Source: a virus
Reading direction: 5' to 3' (one strand)
DNA: 64,000 bases
IMG/VR virus record: IMGVR_UViG_3300032213_001531
Span: 1 to 64,000 of that record
Shown: positions 57,701 through 64,000 of the stretch, one piece after another
Layout: every line of letters starts with the position of its first letter
How positions within the stretch are numbered: the first letter of the stretch is position 1
Translations under genes and position numbers: made by a program
The notes under the pieces: model-generated
The model's input: only the letters and a program-made list of their open reading frames with translations
The model's database searches: none
Told to the model about the DNA's origin: nothing

Positions 57701-60700
57701 TTGGAAGCATAGATGCTCCCATAATTGCTGTCATGTGATTAGAAGCAAATTTTCCTGCTGTTGAATCAGGTGATCCTTGTGCAATTCCTTGAGCAAGCAT
57801 AGGAATCATCATGGCTGCCATTCCTACACCCATCATTGTTTGAGATGATTTCATTCTTTGATCTTGTCTTGCATTAATTCTTTGTTCTTTATTTAATGCA
57901 TTACCATCTTGATCGTGGGTTGCAACTTTTCCATACCCTGTCCAATAACCACCATGTGGCTTAGGACCGCTAGGTCCACCAGGACCAGCAGGGCCACCCA
58001 TAGATGACAGGCGAGCATCAATCTTTCTAACTCTATCCATTGCTTTTGCGCTTGCTGATTGAACCCTAGCATTATTTGCAACTGCCTTAGTTCCAGTTAC
58101 TACCGCCGTTCCAAACTTGCTAACTTGAGCTGTAGCTTTTCCAAGTACATCTGCTCCCTTTGAAGGTGGTGGTGTATTTGCTACTGGAGTTGCTCCCCAA
58201 CCATCACCCTTATCAACCATGGTGTATCCAGGAAGAGGTCTTGGAACTCCACCCTTACCGCCTCTACCACTACCATGTTCAGGAATTGTTCCATTAATCA
58301 TTCCTGAAACTAATGAAGAATATTTGGCTGCAGCCTTGGCTGGAATGACTGCTTCTCCAGGAGATAGCATTGCTGGTTGAATATCTCCCGCACCCTTTGG
58401 CCCTGGAACTGAAAAAATTCCTTTTGCTAATGCAAGAGTATCCGCTGGCATATAGTCTGAGTCTTTAAATTTCTGATTCTTGTAATATCCATCATGAATT
58501 CTTTTCCTTAATAAATGTTCAGTAATTATATCTGTAGTTGTCCAAGTGTCTGCTTTATTTTTTGCACCCCAACCTTTATATTGATGTCTTTTACTTTCTA
58601 ATTTACTAAGTGCTATCAATGCTTCTTTTTCAGTTGTTACGTGAATTGCGCCCATCCTTTTTGAAAGTGCATTCATTCCAGAGTTTATAACTGTCTGATC
58701 TCTCACAACATTGTCTGCTGGCCAAAACTCTAAATCTCTATTTTTACCAGTAGCTTTTATATGGCTTGCTGCGATTCCACCTTCGCCAGATCTGACTCTC
58801 TCTATTGCAGTTTGAAAGTCTGGTGCTTTTAATACAGCAAGTGCATCTGCTTCTGAAATTTTTCCAGTATTAACAAGATTCTTCTTTACAGAAGCAAGCT
58901 CTTCTGCATAATAATTTAATAGCTTTTGTGCTGGTTTATTTTTACTAGGGTCAGCAAGAACTTTTTGCCATCTACTATTTACCTCTGGTGGAGTGGCTCT
59001 AGTTCTTGATCCTGACCAAGGATTTACATTTGCAAACAAACCTTTACCAGAAGCTGTTCCTATGTCTAATGGTTTACCGCTTTCTTTATACTTTAAAATT
59101 CTTGCTTCTAAAGCTTTTACTTTTTGTGCATAAATTGTTTTATCTGGATATGCTGCTTCAAACTCTTTCCATCTTCCTTCAAACTTAGCAGCCTCTGATG
59201 CTTTTACGGTCATAGATTGACCACCTATTTGAATTTGTGACATTCCAGACCCAAGGCTACTAATCTTAAATGAGGTGCCAGGAGGTAATGGGGTGAGTGG
59301 TAATCTTGTTCTAGATTCTAGACTAGCAACTGTTGCTGCTTCTTTTGCCCCTGAAACTTTTACTGCTGAAGCTGCGCCGTACATGCCCAGTCTTCCAGCC
59401 ATGTATCCTGGAACTACTCCACCCTTAGCGAAACCATTTCCTTGTGCCCATTTAGAAAAACCTTCCATAAAGTCTTTATCAGATAAGGATGAGGCGTGTC
59501 CCTTTTGTCTTGCTCTTAATGTAATTTCATCTTCTATTTTTTTTATTGCTGCAGGAGTTAATGCTTTCTTTGGATTAGCAATTACTGATGAATGAATCCC
59601 GTGAAGTTCTCTCCAGTTCGCACCCCTAGAATCCTCTAAGCGTCTAACCATGTCTTGATAAATACCCTGCTCTTCTTTATTTAACTTAAATCCTGCTATT
59701 GTTGCTTTAAGTCTTGGAAGAGTTTCATCGATCTCTCGTATCATTCTTGTATGGTATTCTTCTGCAGTCATTCCCTTTGGAATATTAGATGTTGCTTCAG
59801 CAAAGAATCTTTTTGCATTTGATCCCTTTACGCCAAGTAAATTTATACGAACCTGATCTTCAACGGATGGCATGCCTTTTGAATATGTTCTAAAACCAGA
59901 TGCTGTATCAAAGACTCCAGCATTTCCAGCATCAACCATATTTCTACCAGACACATTTGCCATTTGGAGATCTTTGTCTCCTCTTACTCCAGAAGCTAAA
60001 AGTTGTGCAAAGTATTCATCTTCACTAAACTTGCCCGTTGGTTTTGCAAACTCAGGGTTGTAAGGGGCTTCAGATACAATAATTTTTCTTTTCTTTTGTG
60101 GATCCGTTGGATCAATCATTGTACGAATTGTGTGCTCTGGTGCTTTTAGTGGAAAGGCTTTGTTTGTAATAGTAGCCATTCTTTCCTCTGCTAAAGCAGC
60201 AGTCTCATCAACATATGGCTTAACAAATACCTTAGTTCCATCTGGCTTTTGATACAATCCGCCAATTCCTTTAACAGGAAATGAGTGCCCTGTGGTTGCT
60301 TCAAGTTGAACGCCAAAATCTGTTGGATCCATGTTAGCAAATCGACTTGCTTCAGTTCCTTTTCCAATTGACTCCATTGATAGTCTTGCTTTACGTTGTA
60401 TATTAACTGCTTTAATGCTTTTTGGCATACCCAAAAATAGTGGCATTCTTCCAAGTATATGACCTGGCAAAGTTCCGTCAATCATCTGTCCAATAAATGG
60501 TGCATACTTCTTAGCCATGTCAGCAGGAATAACGGCTTCTCCAGGGGTTAGAAGGGCTGGGGTAGTATCTTTATTACCTGTTCCAGGAACACTTGTCACA
60601 CCCTTGGCAAAACGTCTTGGAGGGGTAACTCTGCCCCTGCTTGGCATAAACATTCCAGGGTTTGTACTAGCAAAACTAGACATTGCAACTTTTGCTTCTC

Positions 60701-62618
60701 TGTAAGCATTAGTTAAGGCAACAAGGCTTGCTGACTCAAGGACATATGCGGAAGACAAAGATTTATGGGCTGTTGCAAGACTATTTGATACAGCAATATT
60801 TTCTAGCTCTTCATTGCTGAGGTACTGTGTTCCAAGGGCTGCATCTTTTGATCCATAAGCTAAACCTTGAAAACCTTTACGAATAAGATTAAACATCTTC
60901 ATTAAGTTAGCTAAACCGTTAGCAACAAGACCAACGGTCATAAGTAGAATTGGACCAATACCAGCAACTGCTGCTACAATAATTGCTACTGCTTTTTTAA
61001 TTCCTTCAGGAGCATTGTTAAATTTATCAAACAGCTTAACAAAGAAATTAATAACTGGAGTCAATACCTTTGCAAACAATTCACCAATTGGAGCAATAGA
61101 TGCTTTAAGTTTTTCAATTGCTGCTTGCATTTTATACATAGGAGATGATTCCTGTGTTTTTAATTCTCTCTCAGATAACAGCGCCAACTCTTCTGCAGAT
61201 GCAGATGCCAATTTTAAAACTCTGCTTGCTTGGTTTCCTTCTTTTGTTACGTTATTTAAAAGTGCTGAGATTCTTGAAAACTGATACTTGCCAAAAACTT
61301 TTTCAATTGTTTGTGCTCTTTGTAGGTCTGTTAGTGGTTGTAATGCTTGAGCAAAAGAAACAACAGTATTTTTTAAGTTACCCTGATTGCTTTCAATAAT
61401 TCCCTTAAGGTTAATGCCTAGCTTTGAAGTTGCTTCAGTTGCTGCTTTTGATGGATTAATTAAAGATGCAAGACCAGACTTAAGTGCGTTAGCTCCTTGC
61501 TCTGCACTAATACCACCTTCTTTCATTGCTGTAAGGAAGAATGCTAAATCTTTTACATCTCCGCCAAGCTGTTTAATAACTGGAGCAACTCTTGGAATGG
61601 CATTAGATAAATCTTCAAGGCTTAAAACAGTTTGGTTTTCAACAGAGTTAAGAAAGTCCATTGTTTTAGATAGTTCGCCACTACCAATAGCAAAAGCATT
61701 TTGTAATGCAATTGTTGTTTCTAAAGCTTTGTCTTGTGCAACTCCACCAAGGACTGCTAATTTGTTTGCTTGTCTTACTACCGTATCAAGTTGCTGCCCT
61801 GAGTTACCTGCTGCTGCTGCATCTGCAGCCATCTTGATTGTTTCAGAAACTTTAAGTCCATACTTTGTATACTCTTTAGCAATATCTTTCATGTTTTTAA
61901 GGGCTTTGTCAGTATCATCTTGTGTTGTAAAGATGTCTCCATAAACCTTTTTAAATCTAATTGCTTGAGTTTCAATTTCTTTAAATGCTTTTATTGCTGA
62001 TCCTGCGAACATAGCTAAAGGAATTGTAAAACCAACCATAAGCTGGCGACCAGCCCACTGTGTATTCTTACCAAAGTTTAGAAGTTTTGTAGCACCATCG
62101 TCAAGCAGCTTATTCATTATCTGTTGACGTTGAATAGTCATTGACATTCTTGTTAATGCGTCGTTATAATTAAGTGCTTTTGGTGTAATTCGCATTGAGC
62201 GGATTGCACCCTGTGCGTCTTTACCTAGTTGGACATACTGGCTTTGAAGAGCCTTAACTCTTTTTTCAGCAAGGTTGCTAATTGTTTGAAATTCTCTAGC
62301 GTAATTCTTTCCAAATGTTTTAGTGGAAGCCATGCCATATCGATAGTATTCACGAAGTGATAGCTTGCCAGCTTCCAGACGTTTTGAAAACTGATCTGTA
62401 GAAGTTGCCATCTTGCCCATTGAGGCATTAAACATGCCTGTGGCATTAATGTTATGTAAAAGTGATTTTGAAAAATCGGCTTGAGCTAGTGATGCAGCTT
62501 TTGTGCCGACGATCATGGAACGGTTAAGTGCAGATATCTGCTTGTCTAGCCCACGTAGTGCGGACATAGCTTGTGTTGTATCAATATTAATTAAAATATT
62601 GCTGTTTACATCTGTCAT
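51777..62618 (-). CDS. tail tape measure protein (3613 aa)
   Basis: An exceptionally long tape measure protein. The N-terminal part (to about 480) has the TP901-type pattern, including GGVAQDKALETTIALQNAF and KEGGISAEQGANALKSGL. A hydrophobic segment follows at about 520-590. A GT-x-PA-x-LTPGEAVIP-like motif occurs three times (about 690, 1400 and 3537). A kinase-like domain seems embedded at about 735-960. The rest is helical, with Ala-rich coiled coil (about 3100-3270) and a Ser/Thr repeat (about 3395-3430). By the usual 1.5 angstrom per residue it could span over 500 nm, less the embedded domains. Confidence 0.92.
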   Translation of the reverse strand: MTDVNSNILINIDTTQAMSALRGLDKQISALNRSMIVGTKAASLAQADFSKSLLHNINATGMFNASMGKMATSTDQFSKRLEAGKLSLREYYRYGMASTKTFGKNYAREFQTISNLAEKRVKALQSQYVQLGKDAQGAIRSMRITPKALNYNDALTRMSMTIQRQQIMNKLLDDGATKLLNFGKNTQWAGRQLMVGFTIPLAMFAGSAIKAFKEIETQAIRFKKVYGDIFTTQDDTDKALKNMKDIAKEYTKYGLKVSETIKMAADAAAAGNSGQQLDTVVRQANKLAVLGGVAQDKALETTIALQNAFAIGSGELSKTMDFLNSVENQTVLSLEDLSNAIPRVAPVIKQLGGDVKDLAFFLTAMKEGGISAEQGANALKSGLASLINPSKAATEATSKLGINLKGIIESNQGNLKNTVVSFAQALQPLTDLQRAQTIEKVFGKYQFSRISALLNNVTKEGNQASRVLKLASASAEELALLSERELKTQESSPMYKMQAAIEKLKASIAPIGELFAKVLTPVINFFVKLFDKFNNAPEGIKKAVAIIVAAVAGIGPILLMTVGLVANGLANLMKMFNLIRKGFQGLAYGSKDAALGTQYLSNEELENIAVSNSLATAHKSLSSAYVLESASLVALTNAYREAKVAMSSFASTNPGMFMPSRGRVTPPRRFAKGVTSVPGTGNKDTTPALLTPGEAVIPADMAKKYAPFIGQMIDGTLPGHILGRMPLFLGMPKSIKAVNIQRKARLSMESIGKGTEASRFANMDPTDFGVQLEATTGHSFPVKGIGGLYQKPDGTKVFVKPYVDETAALAEERMATITNKAFPLKAPEHTIRTMIDPTDPQKKRKIIVSEAPYNPEFAKPTGKFSEDEYFAQLLASGVRGDKDLQMANVSGRNMVDAGNAGVFDTASGFRTYSKGMPSVEDQVRINLLGVKGSNAKRFFAEATSNIPKGMTAEEYHTRMIREIDETLPRLKATIAGFKLNKEEQGIYQDMVRRLEDSRGANWRELHGIHSSVIANPKKALTPAAIKKIEDEITLRARQKGHASSLSDKDFMEGFSKWAQGNGFAKGGVVPGYMAGRLGMYGAASAVKVSGAKEAATVASLESRTRLPLTPLPPGTSFKISSLGSGMSQIQIGGQSMTVKASEAAKFEGRWKEFEAAYPDKTIYAQKVKALEARILKYKESGKPLDIGTASGKGLFANVNPWSGSRTRATPPEVNSRWQKVLADPSKNKPAQKLLNYYAEELASVKKNLVNTGKISEADALAVLKAPDFQTAIERVRSGEGGIAASHIKATGKNRDLEFWPADNVVRDQTVINSGMNALSKRMGAIHVTTEKEALIALSKLESKRHQYKGWGAKNKADTWTTTDIITEHLLRKRIHDGYYKNQKFKDSDYMPADTLALAKGIFSVPGPKGAGDIQPAMLSPGEAVIPAKAAAKYSSLVSGMINGTIPEHGSGRGGKGGVPRPLPGYTMVDKGDGWGATPVANTPPPSKGADVLGKATAQVSKFGTAVVTGTKAVANNARVQSASAKAMDRVRKIDARLSSMGGPAGPGGPSGPKPHGGYWTGYGKVATHDQDGNALNKEQRINARQDQRMKSSQTMMGVGMAAMMIPMLAQGIAQGSPDSTAGKFASNHMTAIMGASMLPMILPLLNSPLKKLIATVVALGVSFKMQSMAIRKSIADGVKQGQSIGNTIESLEGFGSILGTMSATQIMDKKREANRLEITPIDQTFGKDFSGSEFGKQFIAEFNTYAKSNGRGAAKQLGTKLASAVSQGVLSADQAESIIVNLARDMGDQSLEIEARGILREIIGPDGKNLKDNPIGVQLKILKNQKQLTTQMQNIFSDVVEKEMGGWFANLMQNVPGAGAVGLRTGINKREGFELAGSTVGGALLGARIASQLDKTGVIAGARSLPAAATFAKESQIAGTLGKARFGAGVIRGAAALGTGASATGAGVLPGAIILATTLAADLALRKYQQGREKKAVGAVAGAVAGNSIQSLAQVQQSMDLLQMQTDAQIEKLTKEKEAVKTAEKRLEIEKKIKDLNDQNLQDQQELRNQGVDVVDRATGFLDNISGKDAKVKYAEAYKTAFDDKYKDAVGPEKLAATELSALLNPDSKLIPKEAGISSEERKELKKQLAESEKRVAEIQARRDSYDSNSGEFTAAQAEYIAEMQNQVRIIQGLKAKTTQDVTKIGVMVQASVVAGDISAGSAKALIENFIATGKNVETTWKLMLGGQGAKEMDSLGWILQNLSDQENINTVVNVAGTFNGKEGPQQAREFYSMLEDFIQFPPEFRIDLNIESDPDDIPVLKKLGKEIDALRKHFPGGKLTKPALIAYQAELKLKGKSPNEALDAAVKNWDLLSSYDPTLQLEASVTLNQLLISDNIQQELNAELINAFKKKGLWKDIPLPLANSAALIQAQIDQLSKANPGIAKSTLDKLLKERLDSIYGPKTADLKKLAAQEAADTLKGAYSFLEDLGMKLKLFRDSAFNALTPLKSIMAIFENSKGAEGGLSRMFAKFKGLQQIMLEGGVSSGLMDAISGMSAEEFEAFKNSDVNPSKKDKQKPFKLDDKGNVIGITEDLLGLSEAFNSVVVGMAQFGAAQSIDNIKKQREAFEILRGAGMSVTDALKVIEDQSLASAIAAGTLGAAGSDEMKKFIKDIAEANSAMEKMQVITDTLTKNAEFDVFAKTPEVVGAMKSMGYSVEQIDAVLGNPAMLKQFTQNIKDGKIDIAAIEGSTGAISEFLKDIEAKKLIDIQINFNKGDYAQVASSGLDMVNQMFAVQEDLIKTGVDSRSTKDVAQLSANETKIKELQSQLRPYEAQIEQLQYKINDIQAAVSLNISQKIDDYQKEINDLQHQIDVQFNEPIQALQDQSSALSHDLDLINHAAEEINKRYDQQAESLTTVKEINDAILSQQEKQISLADALTSGDISAAGKAMQDMRKASADLYSNAAQKSFELARKNELDRLVATQGLTQDQIKEKQYQISQDIYALETDPRKIAIQDSIKSKTKTIYELEQLRENNLKQIRTYENEIAKITKDSVVDRERMIAALNTENETIQARLDKLVEETTVLGKNKDAWAAIEAKVKAYDLSKKDLDTAFAALLAASTAINAQWESIMTKIGAYAATPAKDSKIMTTAQTIVTNSGSTANVAKSEADAKAASDKITADAKAAADKIIADAKAAAEKSKAEADALVAAALKIKAEAVTAAEKAAAEKALAEAQAAADADTAAANAALKIAEDAANAAIAAAAAAVAMAQAAQDAADAIDAQATAALDAALAAADAALNNNANTKPVGYDEGVAAVNNAKQVYADMSDRFGDYMNKGRLAELQTAQDAITKAENNLKLIESGMSISNSIAENLNALIEQNAALLAKNSDRLAKANALLAKAIASKNSTSGNTSTASPSSTTSSSTTSSSSSTTSSSSSTTSSSSSTTSSTTSNANDPATMLTFSEPLIGSPNQTSYTVWGNDYKNGDVYTDTGVGALIYRRKTDSWEPFTGNKDGINYKDGQPTPFNFSTGFAAKSSGGLIPQFFASGGYAMGTDTVPAMLTPGEFVMSKYAVNTHGADKMKAINNGDSVGDAVYNYSISVNVKSDANPDEIARSVMAQIKQIDSQKIRGSRF

Positions 62619-62648
62619 TTAACCGCCATGACCCCCTATTTTATTTTT

Positions 62649-62975
62649 TTATTCTTGTGAAGCAAGTGCAAGTAATGCTGAATCATTTAGATTGATACCT
62701 GATGCTGCTTCAATGATCTTGTATACTGTTGGCAGATCAACTAAATCTTCCAAATCAGCAACAGAGTAGTCTGCGTCTGCTTTATATTGTTTCATTGCAA
62801 TGTGGACACATTCAATTAGGATGTCCATTGATTTTTCGTTATCTGTTGCTACTGCTGTTAGTCCTTCAAAAGATTTCATAAACGGTCTAAGTAAAGAAAT
62901 CTTAAGTGGCTGTGCGTCAATTTTTGTTCCGTCGATAAAGACGATCTCATTCTTTTCAATTGGCTTAGTTGCCAT
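62649..62975 (-). CDS. tail assembly chaperone paralogue, short form
   Basis: ATG 62975 has AGGAGG six bases upstream, so I reject ATG 63002. The 108-residue product aligns over its length with the N-terminal half of the next gene (IDGTKIDAQPLKI, FMKSFEGL, LIECVHIAMKQY, LEDLVDLPTVYKIIEAASGI). It lies directly before the tape measure gene where tail chaperones sit. Confidence 0.75.
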   Translation of the reverse strand: MATKPIEKNEIVFIDGTKIDAQPLKISLLRPFMKSFEGLTAVATDNEKSMDILIECVHIAMKQYKADADYSVADLEDLVDLPTVYKIIEAASGINLNDSALLALASQE

Positions 62976-63026
62976 GTATAACCTCCTGTGGTTGTAAATC
63001 AATTATACCATAGGCAGGCTTATTTT

Positions 63027-63713
63027 TTAGTCTATTTTTTCGTAAGACAATCCCATACCAATACCAAAACCAGCCTTTTGTGCATTTACTCCTTGCAATG
63101 CTAAAACGTCTTTTGAGTTAGCTGCTGTGCCACCGCTGTAAACTCTAGCTTTTAGCTCTTCCCAGGCATTTCCAGTACTCTTATTACTTGCCTTATCTAG
63201 GTCAACACCTTGCATTGCTGCTAAAAATTTCTGTTCATCGTATCTTGATTCTCTTTTACTTTCAAGAGTTGCTATTAGTTCTGGCATTGATAAAGACTCT
63301 TCTAATTGATTGTAGTCTTTCCAGATGCCCAGCAAAAATAACTCAGACTCTAGCTTTGCTAAATCTAATGTTTCCCAAGAAGATCCACTTTCTACTGCTT
63401 GCTCTTTAACGCTTTGCTCTGAATCTTTATCTACTTTAATACCTGCTGCAATATCTATTAGTTTATATATTGTAGGAAGGTCAAAGTTATCTTCTAGATC
63501 CTCTACCGTCTTTATTTCTGGCATATATTGTTGCATGGCAATTCTGGCACACTCTACTAGATTTTCAATAGTGTCTTGATCCCCTTGAGATTTTCTAACA
63601 ATTTCAAAAGCAACCATAAATTGTCTTAAATATTTTATTTTTAATGGAGTGATATAAAGTGGCGTTCCATCAACTAAATAAAGGACTTCACTATTGTATA
63701 TTCTCGTAGCCAT
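63027..63713 (-). CDS. tail assembly chaperone, long (G-T-like) form
   Basis: The 228-residue protein has the same N-terminal half as its neighbour plus the chaperone T-like part WKDYNQLEESLSMPELIATL, ESRYDEQKFLAAMQGVDL. In many siphoviruses the long form is made by frameshifting; here it is one frame, and a separate short paralogue follows. TATACT ends six bases before ATG 63713. Confidence 0.78.
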   Translation of the reverse strand: MATRIYNSEVLYLVDGTPLYITPLKIKYLRQFMVAFEIVRKSQGDQDTIENLVECARIAMQQYMPEIKTVEDLEDNFDLPTIYKLIDIAAGIKVDKDSEQSVKEQAVESGSSWETLDLAKLESELFLLGIWKDYNQLEESLSMPELIATLESKRESRYDEQKFLAAMQGVDLDKASNKSTGNAWEELKARVYSGGTAANSKDVLALQGVNAQKAGFGIGMGLSYEKID

Positions 63714-63733
63714 TAATATAGTATACCAAAAAC

Positions 63734-63768
63734 AAAATTGCCCCGCATCCTAAGATGAAGGGCAACTC
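63734..63768 (-). terminator. terminator after major tail protein gene
   Basis: On the minus strand TTGCCC...CATC pairs with GATG...GGGCAA (imperfect 12-bp stem), followed by TTTTGTTTTT. It separates the abundant major tail protein from the chaperone genes. Confidence 0.75.
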
Positions 63769-63785
63769 TGTATTATTAAGTTGTA

Positions 63786-64000
63786 TTATGATGCTGCTGG
63801 GATAGTGCGATCTACGATCTTGCCGTATGATGCATTATCATTTGGAAGTAGACGGAATGAAACCTCAAACATTGTTGCTTCATCACGCTTTGCTGATACT
63901 GAAACATTCTCAATTGAGAGTGCACGGTATGCAACATAGATTCTTTCCAAGCTTGAGCCAATTGCACAGTCACCTGTACCTGGACCTACTGCAACCAAAC
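63786..64000 (-). CDS. probable major tail protein, C-terminal end
   Basis: The frame is open to the right edge, so only the last 71 residues are visible. It ends with VSVSAKRDEATMFEVSFRLLPND and IVDRTIPAAS, consistent with a tail tube protein. The place just upstream of the chaperones and tape measure is the usual one for the major tail gene. Confidence 0.68.
   Translation of the reverse strand, partial: LVAVGPGTGDCAIGSSLERIYVAYRALSIENVSVSAKRDEATMFEVSFRLLPNDNASYGKIVDRTIPAAS

Noticed and set aside
61387-61944. 185-codon plus-strand ORF opposite the tape measure gene
   Set aside because: An antisense frame within a clear tape measure protein, with no promoter or Shine-Dalgarno site.
1-64000. 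Prophage or integrated element
   Set aside because: No integrase, excisionase or attachment repeat is seen, though the genome is incomplete so temperate life cannot be ruled out.

Overview
This window looks like part of the genome of an AT-rich, long-tailed (siphovirus-like) phage of an actinobacterium. It carries a tail module with a 3613-residue tape measure protein, terminase genes, a complete phage replication set and a lysis/cell-wall set. The actinobacterial host is inferred from a WhiB-family protein, a DUF7455-like zinc protein and a very high use of promoters that start transcription at the start codon. Phage genes for PstS, Dps-like ferritin and Hsp20, and secreted Ala-rich surface proteins with a signal peptide of the type seen in freshwater actinobacteria, suggest an aquatic host. 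That last point is inference. I saw no integrase, CRISPR array or insertion sequence. No capsid or portal gene is recognisable, so the window is not the whole genome.

Layout: (1) 1-3088, plus strand: tightly overlapping small genes of unknown function. (2) 3089-3887: an AT-rich non-coding stretch with four perfect DnaA boxes, five ATTACGA repeats and consensus promoters, the best candidate replication origin. (3) 3888-11559, mostly plus strand: many tiny genes, a large share with CxxC zinc motifs, plus an ATP-grasp ligase (minus strand), a 2OG-Fe(II) oxygenase, a cupin/JmjC-like protein, a glutathione-peroxidase-like enzyme, a HAD phosphatase and a PD-(D/E)XK nuclease, ending in three tRNAs (Arg-TCT, Met-CAT, Gly-TCC). 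(4) 11556-31659, minus strand: a head-associated protein, Dps, PstS, Hsp20, small membrane proteins (XapX, holin-like), WhiB, a glycosyltransferase, thioredoxin, nuclease, endolysin, HNH endonuclease, tRNA-Asn, a subtilase-like secreted protein, an HslV-like Ntn hydrolase, a PA14 adhesin, a second cupin, an S-layer-like protein, and terminase large and small subunits. (5) 31890-43885, minus strand: recombination and replication (RuvC-like resolvase, Cas4-like exonuclease, RecA, MazG-like, DnaE polymerase, single-strand binding protein, primase, DnaB helicase). (6) 43885-64000, minus strand: tail fibre/baseplate proteins, tape measure, two tail-assembly chaperone paralogues and the end of the probable major tail protein.

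How it works together: the phage encodes its own polymerase, primase, helicase, RecA and SSB, but the DnaA boxes suggest host DnaA may start replication. A striking regulatory style runs through the accessory regions: at about 18 genes a -10 hexamer sits 5-7 bases (usually exactly 6) before the start codon, which predicts leaderless mRNAs. Operonic genes instead overlap by ATGA/TAATG and often carry Shine-Dalgarno sites. Structured RNA candidates, some with pseudoknots, lie between hsp20, pstS and dps and between the HNH gene and tRNA-Asn. The most unusual protein observations are a kinase-like domain apparently embedded in the tape measure protein and a phage-borne HslV/proteasome-like hydrolase.
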